The notes beneath the pieces were generated by a model. That model was not told where the DNA came from. It made no database searches and saw only the letters and a program-made list of their open reading frames with translations. A stretch of 43,098 bases of DNA. Origin: Thamnocephalis sphaerospora (taxonomy: Eukaryota > Zoopagomycota > Zoopagomycetes > Zoopagales > Sigmoideomycetaceae). Position numbers and translations under genes: made by a program. Below, one piece after another: positions 11,241 to 21,514 of this stretch. The DNA lies in the NCBI GenBank assembly GCA_003614735.1, contig KZ992487.1, forward strand, positions 1 through 43,098, written 5' to 3'. How positions within the stretch are numbered: the stretch's first letter is position 1; every line of letters begins with the position of its first letter.

Positions 11241-13384
11241 TTAATTTCTGCTTGCACATCTGGCCCGCCGGCTAGCTTCGGTGCTGCCTGCGTCTGTCCG
11301 CGGCGCGCGCGCAGTTCACTTGGTAAGCCAGCACAGGGACGACCGAGCGATTGAACAGCGACACACGGGATGCATGCTTGAATGCGCCATGACGTACATG
11401 CACCATGGAGCGTGCTGGCGCCGGCCGACAAACATCTACGTGCATGCGCGTTTGCGACCTTGTTGCGTTTCCGTCGCACCAGAGCCCACTTGTAGACCGC
11501 GTGCAACTCGTGCCGGTCTCCGCGGCCTGTGGCTCCCCATCCGGGCGCCAGCACGCCAGCACACCCGTCTGTGCTGCAGTTTCTAGCGCGCAGCATGTAC
11601 ACGCTGGAACTGTCGGTTTCTGCGTGGTTCCTGTTCGTTCCTGCCGCGGACGAATCGGGCCGCGATGTTGGATCAGCACCGCCGTCATCATCATCGCATG
11701 AGACCCAAAATCGCGTTTGCGCGCGCGCCCTTACCATGGCCGCGCGAAGATCATCTGTCGCCCGCTCGCACGTTGCGATCGCGTCGCGGCCTGGCACTCG
11801 TCGCATGCGGCGTCCTTTGATCGACCACAACGGGGCCTGCCTTGCTCGGCCGGTCGGAGGTTGATTGGGCGTGATCCGGCGTGGGCGTAATTTTCGCCGC
11901 TTGGGCGTTCCCTTTCCAAACGCGCAAAGCCACCTGTCCGCCCACACGGCGCTCTCACACACAAACACGCTATTGCCTCTGCTCCTCCTTCCCCGCTCTG
12001 CCTTCTTTCTTCTAAACACCAACATCCTCGGCACACTCGCACCGCACGCTTCTCTTCTCCTTTCACCTTCTTCTTCATTGCTGCTGGTTGTTATCCTCCA
12101 TCCGCGTCTCGTCGCCGCCAACGTTTCTGTCATCACTGCCGCAGCAGCCTGCTTGCATACGGCCTGCCGTGCTGCGTCGCCATTACCGTCGGCACCCGTC
12201 GTTGTCGCCGCTGCTGCCCGCCTGCCCTACCCCTATTGTCCTCTGCTCGCTCAAAGGCATCAGCCAGCCGTTGACCCTGTGGGAACCTGGTATGCATTAC
12301 ATCGCGATGGATGACTGCGCGACCACTCTGCGCCTCTACCTGTTCAGATCCCGATCATACTTTTATGGTTCTGTGTAATCGTCGCACTGCCAGGTCGAGG
12401 TTGTGTATGCGTCCGTTTACGCGTGCGCCTGTGTGCTTTTGCCGGCTCAATGCCGTGTCGCGAGCGTGCTTTGTCTTAAAGGCGACGTCGGTAGTCCGAT
12501 CCCGCTCCTCTATCCAGCGTCGGCACAGGCCCAGCGCGCGCGGGTCAGACCCTTGATGCGGCTGGAACGGCCGCGGCTAGTGTGGCATGGGCCTGTGTGG
12601 CGTGGCATGCCGTGTCGTGTTGTCTCGTGCGCCAGCGTCGACAGGCTCACTCGCTTGCGCGCCCGCATGCTGCCACCGATGCTGCCGGCTGCTTGGCCTG
12701 CTGAGCACTTGGTTGGTTAGCGTGGCAGCCGGCTGGCACTTGTGCTCGTTTCGTGTGTACGTATGTGTGTGTGCTGCCCCAGCGGGCCATCACCAACGCC
12801 GACGCCGCCGTCGTGGGTCGTACACAGCTTTTGTGCAAAGTGCCCGGTGTGGGTGGGTCACCGAAACGCACACCACCCACCCACCCACATGCGCCCGCCC
12901 ACACAGTCGCCCGCCTGGTCAACTGCCTTCTTCGTTCACGGCCAGTCTGTACGTCGGCAAGCGGCTACACACATGCTCGCCATCTTTGGACGATTGTGAT
13001 CATCCTCTTTCTGCAATTGTCGTCTAGCTAGCCAGCGCCACGTTATCTTCCCCCTTGCTACCCGCCATCCTGCTCGTCAACACCACCCACCACGTTTGCC
13101 CCTCGTCCCTGCTCTTTTGCCAGCACACTCGTTTATCGACGACACTACGGCCTGGTTTAAGCTTTTGCCCTTTTTTATCCCACGCGTCCGTGCTCGTGCG
13201 TTCCCAGGCTAAACCGCCGCTGCTGCTGCTGTTGACGCCGCCAATGCACACGTTGCTAACCGACCCTGTTGCCCGCCAGCTTTCGTAACGCGTCAGGTGC
13301 TTACGTCGTCCAGCTCACTCTCAACTAGTCTTTGTGCATCGGACCCTTGGCAAAGTCTCGCATCCTTCTCTGCGTAAGCCGTTG

Positions 13385-13390
13385 TATATA
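13385..13390 (+). promoter_or_regulatory. Candidate TATA element of the Whi3-like gene
   Basis: TATATA about 275 bp upstream of the ATG at 13663. If used, transcription would begin downstream of most of the 3.8-kb gene-poor region, so the long-leader idea would fail. Weak, motif-only evidence. Confidence 0.3.
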
Positions 13391-13662
13391 CTCTTCGGCC
13401 TCGTAGAACGTCGGCGCCGCCTTGGCTCGAGCACCCAATTTCACCACTCCATTTGGTCGCCCGCATCAAGCCTGGGCCTCTTTTTCGTTCAGCAGTTGCC
13501 AGCGTAGCATTGGCATTGGCATCTCGGCATCTGCATCTGGCATTGCCCGCATTTTGGCCAACATCATTCGCACATCGCCTGCGCGTATACAGGCATCAAC
13601 ACATTCACCACCCATACCATCACAAAATCGCCAGCTACTGTTGCTGACACATCACTGCTACC

Positions 13663-15801
13663 ATGTCCAGTGGCCATAACGAAGCTTCTGCCAGCTCGCC
13701 GCCGGCCAGCACTGTCGCCGACGCAGCGAACGCTAATGGCACGGTCCCAACCGTGTCGGCTGCGCAAGCTGCGCCAGCATCAGCTGCCAGCACATCGCCC
13801 ACCGTGACGGCCGCCGCTGCCGCGCCCAACGGCAGCGCGCCTCCGGGTTTGCCAGCGCCGGGTCTACCAGCGCCGGTGCCAGGCGCCAGCGGCATGATGC
13901 AGGCCGACGACATTTGCACCATCTTTGTCGTGGGCTTCCCCGACGACATGCAGGAGCGCGAATTCCAGAACATGTTCACCTTCTGCCCCGGCTTTGAGGC
14001 TGCCATGCTCAAGACGCCACCGCCGCCGCCACCACCAGCTCCCGCTGAGGACCTGGTGGCGGACGGAGCCAGTGGCAATGGCGCAGGCAGCCCGTCTGGC
14101 AAAACTGGCGGCTCCACACAGTCGCAAAAGAAGCAGCTGCGTATTGGATTTGCAAAGTTCCGCACTCGGCTGGCTGCCCTCGAGGCGCGCAACGTGCTCA
14201 ACGGTCGCAAGGTGGACTTGCAAACGGGCGCCGTACTGCGCGCTGAGCTGGCCAAGAAGAATCTGCAGATGAAGCGCATCAACACCTTCAACAGCGGTTA
14301 CGACATGAGCCACTCGGTATCGTCGAACGGACCATCGTCGGCATCGGCCATCTCGGGCGGTGCTGGCATTGGTTTCCCGATCCTATCGACGGATCGCAGC
14401 GCGTCCGCAGCCGCCGGTACGGTGCCAACGCGCTTCCAGCAGACGGCCTCTGACTCGGCTGCATTCAACGCGTTCTACTCGATCCCCACGACCCCGGGCG
14501 GCTCGATTGGCAACGAGATGATGCGCAAGGACTACAGCAACAGTTTCGACTTTTTCGGTGACGCGTTCAAGTCGCCGGCTGCTGAGACGAACGGACAGCG
14601 CTTCAATCTGCCCGATCTGCCGGCCGTTGGAACAGCGCAGTCGACGCGCAGCATGAGCTTCAGCCATCCGTCGGCTCGCATGGCCAGCAGCAGCCAGGAG
14701 GGCTTTACGCCGGGCCAGTCGGGCGCATACGGCGCCGCAGCCTCCAGTCACGCGCCGCCCGCCAGCGCTGGCGTCGATGGCTATCCGATGCTGTCGCGCT
14801 CCAACTCGAGCAGCACAGCCACGCGCACCTTCTTTGGACGTGAGATTAGCGGCGGTGCGCTAACCAATGGCGCGAGCGATCGTGGTCTGCCGACCTCGTT
14901 CAAGGGCTCGCAGCCGGCCGGTCCGCCGAGCGCCTCCGCAGGTGGCAGCGACGACCAGCTTGGTCCGCTGAACGGCCGTCTGGCGCAGCTGAGCATCAAC
15001 ACTCAGATGAACGCACTCTACAACGGCAACGCAGCTGGTGCGGCTGGTCCCATGTCCGCGCCTGCCATCACCGCGCCGCGCAACCCCATTCCGGCCGACC
15101 AGAACCCGCCTTGCAACACGTTGTACGTTGGTAACCTGCCGGTCAACGCGCAGGAGGACGAACTGCGTCGCATTTTCTCGCGTATGCGCGGTTACAAGCG
15201 CCTGTGCTTCCGTCCCAAGCCGGGCACGGGTCCCATGTGCTTTGTCGAGTTTGACGACGTGCCCTGTGCTACCCACGCCATGAACGAGCTCTACGGCACA
15301 CCACTTAGCAACTCGGTCAAGGGCGGCATTCGTCTGAGCTACTCCAAGAACCCGCTGGGCGTGCGTCAGAACACCGGTAACGCGCAGCAGAATGCACAGA
15401 CGGTGGCAGCTATGCAGCAGCAGCAGCAGCAGCTCCAGCAGCTGCGCCAGGCACAGCTGTCGTCACTGAGCACTGGTGGCGCGTCGCACCTGTCGCTTGC
15501 ACAGCAGCAGCAGCTGGCACAGATGAAGGCGGCGGCCATCATGAAGCGCGTGGAAGGCGGTGTGCATCTCGGCCCTGGCCGGATGTCGCTCACCGGCATG
15601 GCGACCAGCACTAGCCTCGGCGGCATTGGTCTGAGCAGCGTGCAGTCTGCCACGGTGGCCGCGGAACGCTCGGCCAGCACCAGTGCCAGCGGTAGTGCGA
15701 CCGCTGCCAACGGCGCGACCAACGGTGGCGCACCAGGCAGCGCGGCCTCCAGCCCAATGCAGGAGCCGCCCTCGCTCCGCTGGCTGATGGAGGCCCTTTA
15801 A
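13663..15801 (+). CDS. Whi3/Scw1-like RNA-binding protein with two RRMs
   Basis: Single-exon gene, 712 aa. Order: a Ser/Ala/Pro-rich N-terminus; RRM1 at about residues 82-205, with RNP-like FVVGFP and a roughly 35-residue Pro/Gly/Ser insertion that starts with a run of seven prolines; a long low-complexity middle; RRM2 at about 481-565 with LYVGNLP (RNP2) and [10 protein letters not shown] (RNP1); then a Gln-rich tract with a run of five Gln near 584-595 and a second one near 612; and an Ala/Ser/Gly-rich tail. RRM2 followed by [13 protein letters not shown] is characteristic of yeast Whi3 and fission-yeast Scw1, cytoplasmic regulators that bind cell-cycle and wall-related mRNAs and condense through poly-Gln. 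Start is the first ATG after a long non-coding stretch (CTACC ATG). Family assignment is good; equivalence to Whi3 versus Scw1 is not decided. Confidence 0.87.
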   Translation: MSSGHNEASASSPPASTVADAANANGTVPTVSAAQAAPASAASTSPTVTAAAAAPNGSAPPGLPAPGLPAPVPGASGMMQADDICTIFVVGFPDDMQEREFQNMFTFCPGFEAAMLKTPPPPPPPAPAEDLVADGASGNGAGSPSGKTGGSTQSQKKQLRIGFAKFRTRLAALEARNVLNGRKVDLQTGAVLRAELAKKNLQMKRINTFNSGYDMSHSVSSNGPSSASAISGGAGIGFPILSTDRSASAAAGTVPTRFQQTASDSAAFNAFYSIPTTPGGSIGNEMMRKDYSNSFDFFGDAFKSPAAETNGQRFNLPDLPAVGTAQSTRSMSFSHPSARMASSSQEGFTPGQSGAYGAAASSHAPPASAGVDGYPMLSRSNSSSTATRTFFGREISGGALTNGASDRGLPTSFKGSQPAGPPSASAGGSDDQLGPLNGRLAQLSINTQMNALYNGNAAGAAGPMSAPAITAPRNPIPADQNPPCNTLYVGNLPVNAQEDELRRIFSRMRGYKRLCFRPKPGTGPMCFVEFDDVPCATHAMNELYGTPLSNSVKGGIRLSYSKNPLGVRQNTGNAQQNAQTVAAMQQQQQQLQQLRQAQLSSLSTGGASHLSLAQQQQLAQMKAAAIMKRVEGGVHLGPGRMSLTGMATSTSLGGIGLSSVQSATVAAERSASTSASGSATAANGATNGGAPGSAASSPMQEPPSLRWLMEAL

Positions 15802-17237
15802 ACGTCGGAAACAACGGACGAAGGATGCTGGCGCGGGCAAAGGGCATATGGCATGACGAACAGACAGGCGTATGAACACTTGGTACGAAGAGGGCGACAG
15901 TGGCGCACGACACGCTGGCGTCTCGCGCGCACCCCTAGACGCCACCACACACCCATTGTGCCACTTGTTCCTGCTATCTGGTCGTTGGCTATCGCCGTGG
16001 CTCTCTGCCCACCCGTCATCTAATGTTGCTGCGTCGGCACGTGTATGACGCCGACTTTTGTGTGTCCTCTGCTTCATCCGGCTAGTTGGTTGAATACTGT
16101 GTGCGCGTGTACGTTGTCGTAGAGCAGCCTTGTCCGCTTCGCGCGACCGGACCGTCACCGAGTATGCGGCTAGCACGCCTCGGTCTTGTTCGTTCGCGCT
16201 ATTGCGCCGACAACTCTTTACGCCAGAGTGACGCGCACATGTGTCTGCCGCTATGTCTCACGACTTCTCCGCTTCTGCTACACTGTGCGAGCCACGTCCG
16301 CAGCGACGGCCTTGTCGTTGCTATGCGTGTGCGCTCGCTGCTACTTGTCTGGCTTTCATTTTCATCCTGCCGTGCCATCGTCAGTTAACCTCGCATTGTG
16401 TCGCACGTTGCACGCGGCCGCTGCCTCATTCTCATCATTCTCATTATCATCGCGCTCATCCGCACACACATTCACACATATGCAACTCGCACCACATGTC
16501 TTTTCCTCCTTCTTGTGCCGTTCATCGTTTTCCTCTTCTTTGCTGCCCTGTCCCGTCAGACCGACGTGATATTGGTCTTGGGCAACACGGACAATAGCGA
16601 CGATCTGTAGTGCATGCATCTCTACCGCATTAGCTCAGCGGCGCGCGCATGCGCTTACTGTTGACCTGTCTCATAAGAGAATAATGAAGCTGAACGGCTC
16701 ATCCTTTGGGAACGTCGTCCTGCGCCAAACTTTTATGCTGTCGAAGCGTTCAACAAAGTGCGGGGTCGCTGCTTACGTTAAACCACGGGTATTTATCGGA
16801 CCAAGACAGTGCAGAGCGCTAGCTAGCTTGACAAAATCGTCGTATTCACGGCAGCATACGCAAACGGAGATGTCCCAGCCTTTTCTTCCATTTGCTGCTT
16901 ACAATACGACTTGAAAATGTGCGTGCAATGCGCTCATTCAACTATACATGTATTCATGTTACAGACGACATTAAGAGATATTGCTGGAGGGTGATGGTCT
17001 GTCAAAGTAGCCATCGCCTCAAACATCCCACATAACTTGCCAACTTGGACATGCTGCGGTAATTTAGCATGTCAAGCTGGACATCAAATGAAAGCATTTG
17101 CACAATTCGCATGGTTTATCATGTATGTGGATGCAACTGCGCCTGGCAGCACGATATGTTACTGGGCCAGCATACCATCAACGATACTGTGCTGGTGTGT
17201 AACGGGCATATCGCTGTGTCAAGCGCATGGTCTGTAC
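15802..17237. other. Intergenic region between convergent Whi3-like gene and TAN1
   Basis: 1.4 kb between two stop codons. Pyrimidine-rich sequence around 16250-16560 could be 3' untranslated region. A 76-codon frame at 16684-16914 has no recognisable features. No tRNA or other structured RNA could be supported. Confidence 0.45.
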
Positions 17238-18580
17238 TTATGCGTTGGCCGCGGCTTCGTTTTCATCTACCGCGTCGTTTTCGTTGTTGTCGCCATCACC
17301 AGCGGCTTTCTGGCCATCCTGGGACTGCTCTGCTGGTGTAGACTCGGCTGTCTGACTCTCTTTGCTCTTGTCAGCGTTGACAAGCTCGTATATGTTGAGT
17401 CGCTTCAGATCGTTGTATCCTGTGACCACGCTCATTCCACAGATGCCCTGCGATTCGCATAAGCGTCACGTAGCAGTGGCCCTATATCCAACTCTAACCG
17501 GACTTACCTTGAACACCTCTACAATGATCGTTTTCTCGGGCTGGCTCAGATTCACCTTGTGTGGTTCCCCAACCTTGCGCGCCACGGTGCGAATCAGCTC
17601 GTCACGATCTACACGATTGCAGTTGCGAATCTTTGGCTGAATGGCAAACTGAATTGGAATGGTCCGAGAGAGCGGTGCCGCAGAGGACTCATCCTCTGCA
17701 GTTTTATCACTGCCCGCGGGCTCTTGGTCGCTACTGCGATTATGAAAAGCTGGCGCCAGCACTTGCTCAGCCAGTTGTTCAATTTCGCTTATTTCGGATC
17801 GACAGGTGCGCGTGATGGGAATGATACGATTCGTGTAGCGGGTGCGCTGCTGCCCAGTCCTTGCAATGTCGCGCAGTATTGTCATCGTCATCTCAACAGG
17901 ATCCACGGGTGGAAGGCAGCGGATGAAAGCCACTGCGTTTGCCAAAGCGCGCTGTGTAAGCGCAACGCCCTATGGCTTTTTACGCGCTCCCCACCACCGA
18001 ATCGTACCGCATTCTGTGCCCGTCTGGAGAGACGTAAACAGTCGGCTCTGCCTCTGGCCGTCTTTGCCGCCCTTGCCGCGTGCCGACTGCTGTTTCAACG
18101 CCGCCAGCTCGCGAGCAATGTCGTCTTCCACGGAAAATCCAGCATCTCCACTGCTTCCCTCATCAGCATCATTGGCTGTTTGGGCCGGCGCGCTCAGTAG
18201 CTTGTACGCTTCCGGGTACATGCGCTCTGCGTACTGTTCTTACCATCGTTAGCAAACATGTGGCGGTATACTTTACGTCTTGTGCCCATGCTAGACTTAC
18301 GTCGTTTAGTAGCGCATACATTTCCGTGACGCAGCGACCCTCTTTGCCGCGCGTGCAGGTAATAAAGAAGCCAGCCTGGTCTGGCTCGATGCCAGAACCA
18401 ATCTGGCGACCAGCATCGCGTTTGCCCTACACGCATCGCCGTCGCCAGACGACCTGTGAGTGGTATGGAGAGGCAATTCTAGCCGCTACGGTCTACCTGC
18501 GAGGCAAAGTATTTGCGGTTTTTTCTCTGCTTGTCGCCTTGTCCCCCCAGAGAAGCGTTGGCATTGCGTTTGAGCGGCAT
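17238..18580 (-). CDS. TAN1: THUMP-domain protein Tan1, tRNA acetylation adaptor
   Basis: Homolog of yeast Tan1/human THUMPD1, which binds tRNA and helps the Kre33/NAT10 acetyltransferase form N4-acetylcytidine at position 12 of tRNA-Ser and tRNA-Leu. Five exons: 18580-18497, 18426-18301, 18233-18008, 17932-17508, 17447-17238 (introns phase 0, 0, 1, 0), product 356 aa. N-terminus is short and basic (MPLKRNANAS). Exon 2 carries GFFITCTRGKEGRCVTEMY, matching the N-terminal ferredoxin-like part. Exon 4 holds the THUMP core (VAFIRCLPPVDP, then RYTNRIIPITRTCRS), an acidic insertion, and the VDRDELIRTVARKVGEPHKVNLS segment in two blocks. Exon 5 has GICGMSVVTGYNDLKRLNIYE as the family end, followed by an acidic Glu/Asp/Asn-rich tail. 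Human and yeast alignments by eye fix the intron at 18007-17933. Confidence 0.9.
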
Positions 18581-18972
18581 TTTGTGTGCTAGAACGAAAA
18601 ACAGGTGCGACTGGCAGGAATGCGTTCGACAACGGCCGACGTGCATTTATTTATCTGTTTGACTGGTACCATAAATCTCAGCTCCACTGTCAACGAGCAG
18701 CTGAGGCGAGGACCAGGCCACTGGCGCCGAAAACCTCACATTGGTGAGCGCTGGCTTGCCGCCGCACAGCAGCCTAATGGCGCGTATCTCACGCGCCTGG
18801 TGTGGCTCTTTATCTAGTAAAGTATGCTCCATTGTTTGACGTTGCACGCTAAACAAGCAAAGAGGCGTCATGGCAAGGCTGGCGTGTATTTATTCACTTG
18901 CGCATAGGTGCATTCATCCGCATTCTGTTTCTCCCGATCTCCCGCTTCTACGCCTGTCGGCGTTAGTTCCTC
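18581..18972. promoter_or_regulatory. Divergent promoter region between TAN1 and the nine-exon gene
   Basis: 392 bp separating two divergently oriented start codons, so it must hold both promoters unless the plus-strand gene has an unrecognised upstream exon. No clear TATA element at a convincing distance on either side. Confidence 0.4.
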
Positions 18973-21385
18973 ATGGCCATGCGCATTCTTGGCATGTACG
19001 CCCGACCCTACTGGGCAGGTCGTGTTCGCTCTTGCTCAGCACCGCTCTTTCGCATTCAGTCGGTGGACGCACACCGTTCGGCAGAGCTTGCGGCAGGCGA
19101 CACACTCAGAGCACGCCTTTGCGTTGTAGGCAGGCCGCGCTCGCTCTCAACGACAGCTGTACGGTGAGCATATCAATTTGCTAGACACATGGCAGTTGCA
19201 GAATAGGGCGTTGGCGTGCTAACTACGAATAGATACGCGCAGAACCCGGTGGCACAGAAGCGTCGTATCCGCATTCTAAAGGCGTTGCAGCAGGCGGTGA
19301 ACGACGATCCAAAGGCGCCGCTGGTGTCGTGCATCGATGTCCGCGGAATGGCTATTGCCAAGATAGAGCGCCAAAGCAGTGCGTCAACGTTCTTTCAGCG
19401 GATCCTGTACGTGATGAGCGTAACAATATCTATGCGCACGTCGCGTGTGCGCTAATGATTATGGAGGGCAACGATTTGGTAGCTATGAACAGCCGTCGGT
19501 GATCGTCATGGATCTGGTGCCGTCGGTGTCAGGAGCGACCAAGTCTCTAATACTGTGCGATGGCGCTCGAGCAGGGATCATTAGCCTAAAAGCATTGAAA
19601 GGTAGCTTTGCGACAACAACGGTATGGCTTTGCATCCGTCTATGTGCTTACTCGCACGCGGCTGTACGAGCAGAAATACCCATAGCAATGCTGGAGATAC
19701 TGGCATCCAAAGATATTCTAAAAGTGACACTACGGGCGTCCAATATCGCATTGGCATGTGCGGACCAAAAGCCCATACCGGTGGCTAACATCGTTGGCTT
19801 GGATGAGATCTTTTGGCCTGGCAGTCCGCAAGGCTACGGCCCCGAGTTTGACTTTCAAGGCGTGTTTACTTTGCTGGTGCGTGATGCACTGTGACATGTA
19901 CTGCGAACTGGTGCTGTGACATACAACGGGACTTACGCTCTCGTTTCTGTAGCTCGCTCGAGAGCTGCATCTAAACGACAACGTCTACAGGGAAATCGTC
20001 GTTGAAAAAAAGGTTACGCCCGAATACATGCAATCCTGCATGCTACGTCTGCAGGTGGGCAACATTGGCATCGCAAACAGCAAGAGCGACGCGCTCACCA
20101 TGCGTGCACACCGTGAATTTACCACTGCTATGACTAGGCCATCATCTTAGTTTACCAAAAGCTGTGTGAGATGCAGCATATAACCAGTGGTCCTGCATCA
20201 GACTGCGGATATGTTCGTCACCATCATCTGGACAGGATCATCGTTGAGCGGGTAAACGGATTCCTACCTTCATTCACAGCCGATGCGTGCCAGCCGGATC
20301 CTACGGCCATAGTCACGCTGTCTGTTGGCCAAACAGCTCTGCACTCTACTGGCAACGGCACTGCTGCACTAGAACGAACCGAAACGATACCAGCCATGAT
20401 GCCGACTGGCTTGCTCATTCAGCCAGTAGAGGGACGCGTCACTGTCAAGCAGCTGGCTGCTGCGCTGGAGGCAGGCGGTACAGCAGGCAAAAAGAGCCGA
20501 GTGCGCCGAGGCATCAAAGCAAGCATGGACATAAATCAACGTACTATAGCTACTGCTATGCGGGCTGCCTTTAGCGATATCTTTGATCAAATGGAAGAGC
20601 ACAAACGCGACGCAGCAAGCGTCGCTGCAGCATCGCCAGGTGTGTTCGCGATGTAAACTTGATGCACCATCGTTGGATACACATGTGCAGTAGCTAGATG
20701 ACTCAACGTTCTCAGCCCTGATTAGCTGACTAACGCTAGCGATAGACGTGGGACCGACAAGTAATACAGAGGCAGCAACGATGGACGAGAGCAAAGCGAT
20801 CAAGCCAGCGCACGCAAAAGGCAGTAGCGGTAATAGTTTGGGGTTGCAGTGCATGCTTAGTGCGTCTTTGCACCTTCACTTACTCGTGGTCGTGTCCGCT
20901 AGATTCCGAGGCAACCTCGGCGGCAGATCTTCTGCAGCGTGTTATGACAAATTCTGAAAGTCTGGCTACGCTGACGCGGCTACTTACAGTGCTGGACAAC
21001 CCGACGCGGTGTGCTACTTTACACGAACTGCTGAATGTACTGGAGGAAGGCGAAGAGGATGCAGGCAATTGGGAAGCAAGTGACAGATTTGCATCGTGGA
21101 AAGCTGAATAGCTAAGCTAATGGGATGATGCGCTATTTGTACGTGTAGTCTGTAGATTCGAATGGCCACGAGCCGATGGCAAGCGCCCCGACGCTAGCCT
21201 CACACTTGTCCCAACCGCCATCTTCCGACGCGCTGAATCGGAATGAAACGCTCTGGCAGCAGACAACTCTCATGCCGGGCATGTCGGCTGCATCAGAGAA
21301 AGGTGACGATGCTGCAACAGCCGATACCTATACCACGCTATTTGAGCAGCTTTACCGGTCAACGGCAAGAACAAGCGCCAAATAG
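18973..21385 (+). CDS. Unrecognised nine-exon protein (589 aa)
   Basis: I do not recognise this protein. A model with nine exons keeps frame throughout: 18973-19163, 19233-19378, 19467-19601, 19674-19876, 19953-20054, 20138-20639, 20746-20829, 20903-21079, 21156-21385, phases 2,1,1,0,0,1,1,1. Each intron is 69-106 bp with GT-AG ends; several show CTAAC/CTAAT branch sites. The N-terminal half is compact and looks globular: a basic N-terminus, then a strand-rich part containing SVIVMDLVPSV and SLILCDGARAG, and a helical part with TPEYMQSCMLRLQ. The C-terminal half (from about residue 300) is Ala/Ser/Thr/Glu-rich and probably mostly disordered. Weak points: exon 1 start, exon 2/3 junction, and the last intron, where reading through instead gives a stop at 21111. 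Lies divergent to TAN1 and convergent to the RABL3-like gene. Confidence 0.68.
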
Positions 21386-21514
21386 GACACGCCTACCACT
21401 TTGTATGTCATTGTCAATGCGTTTGTACAAATAGACATCCGCATTTACTGTATAGGGATATGTAAATGTACAAACTGCTAACCTGGAATAGACTGCCTCG
21501 CGTTGGTGGCGATA

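Larger units (their letters stand above)
9898..13662. other. 3.8-kb region without a supported gene, upstream of the Whi3-like gene
   Basis: The longest gene-poor stretch of the window. The plus strand is pyrimidine-rich in many places (for example 11960-12110 and 13040-13140). There is a CTG/CCG trinucleotide tract at about 11176-11240. A TATATA motif sits near 13385, roughly 275 bp before the downstream start codon. Open frames on both strands, including a 341-codon one on the minus strand at 11111-12136, have random-looking composition with many Cys, Trp and His and show no recognisable domain or exon-like phasing. Most likely an extended promoter and/or a very long 5' leader of the Whi3-like gene; a non-coding RNA or a lineage-specific gene cannot be excluded. 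Confidence 0.5.

Noticed and set aside
11111-12136. A 341-codon open frame on the minus strand in the gene-poor block
   Set aside because: It runs through a pyrimidine-rich plus strand and a CTG repeat read as poly-Ala. Composition is random-like with many Cys, Trp, His and Arg, and no motif or splice structure supports it. Kept open as a low-probability lineage-specific gene.
16626-16685. TTAGCTCAGCGG at about 16630, like a tRNA D-arm
   Set aside because: No matching acceptor stem, anticodon arm or GTTCRANNC T-arm follows at the right distance.
19379-19398. A possible 20-nt intron in the nine-exon gene, which would open a protein-like frame through 19466
   Set aside because: Too short for a fungal spliceosomal intron. 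An 88-bp intron with the same GTGCGT donor, a GCTAAT branch site and an AG at 19466 keeps frame without special pleading.
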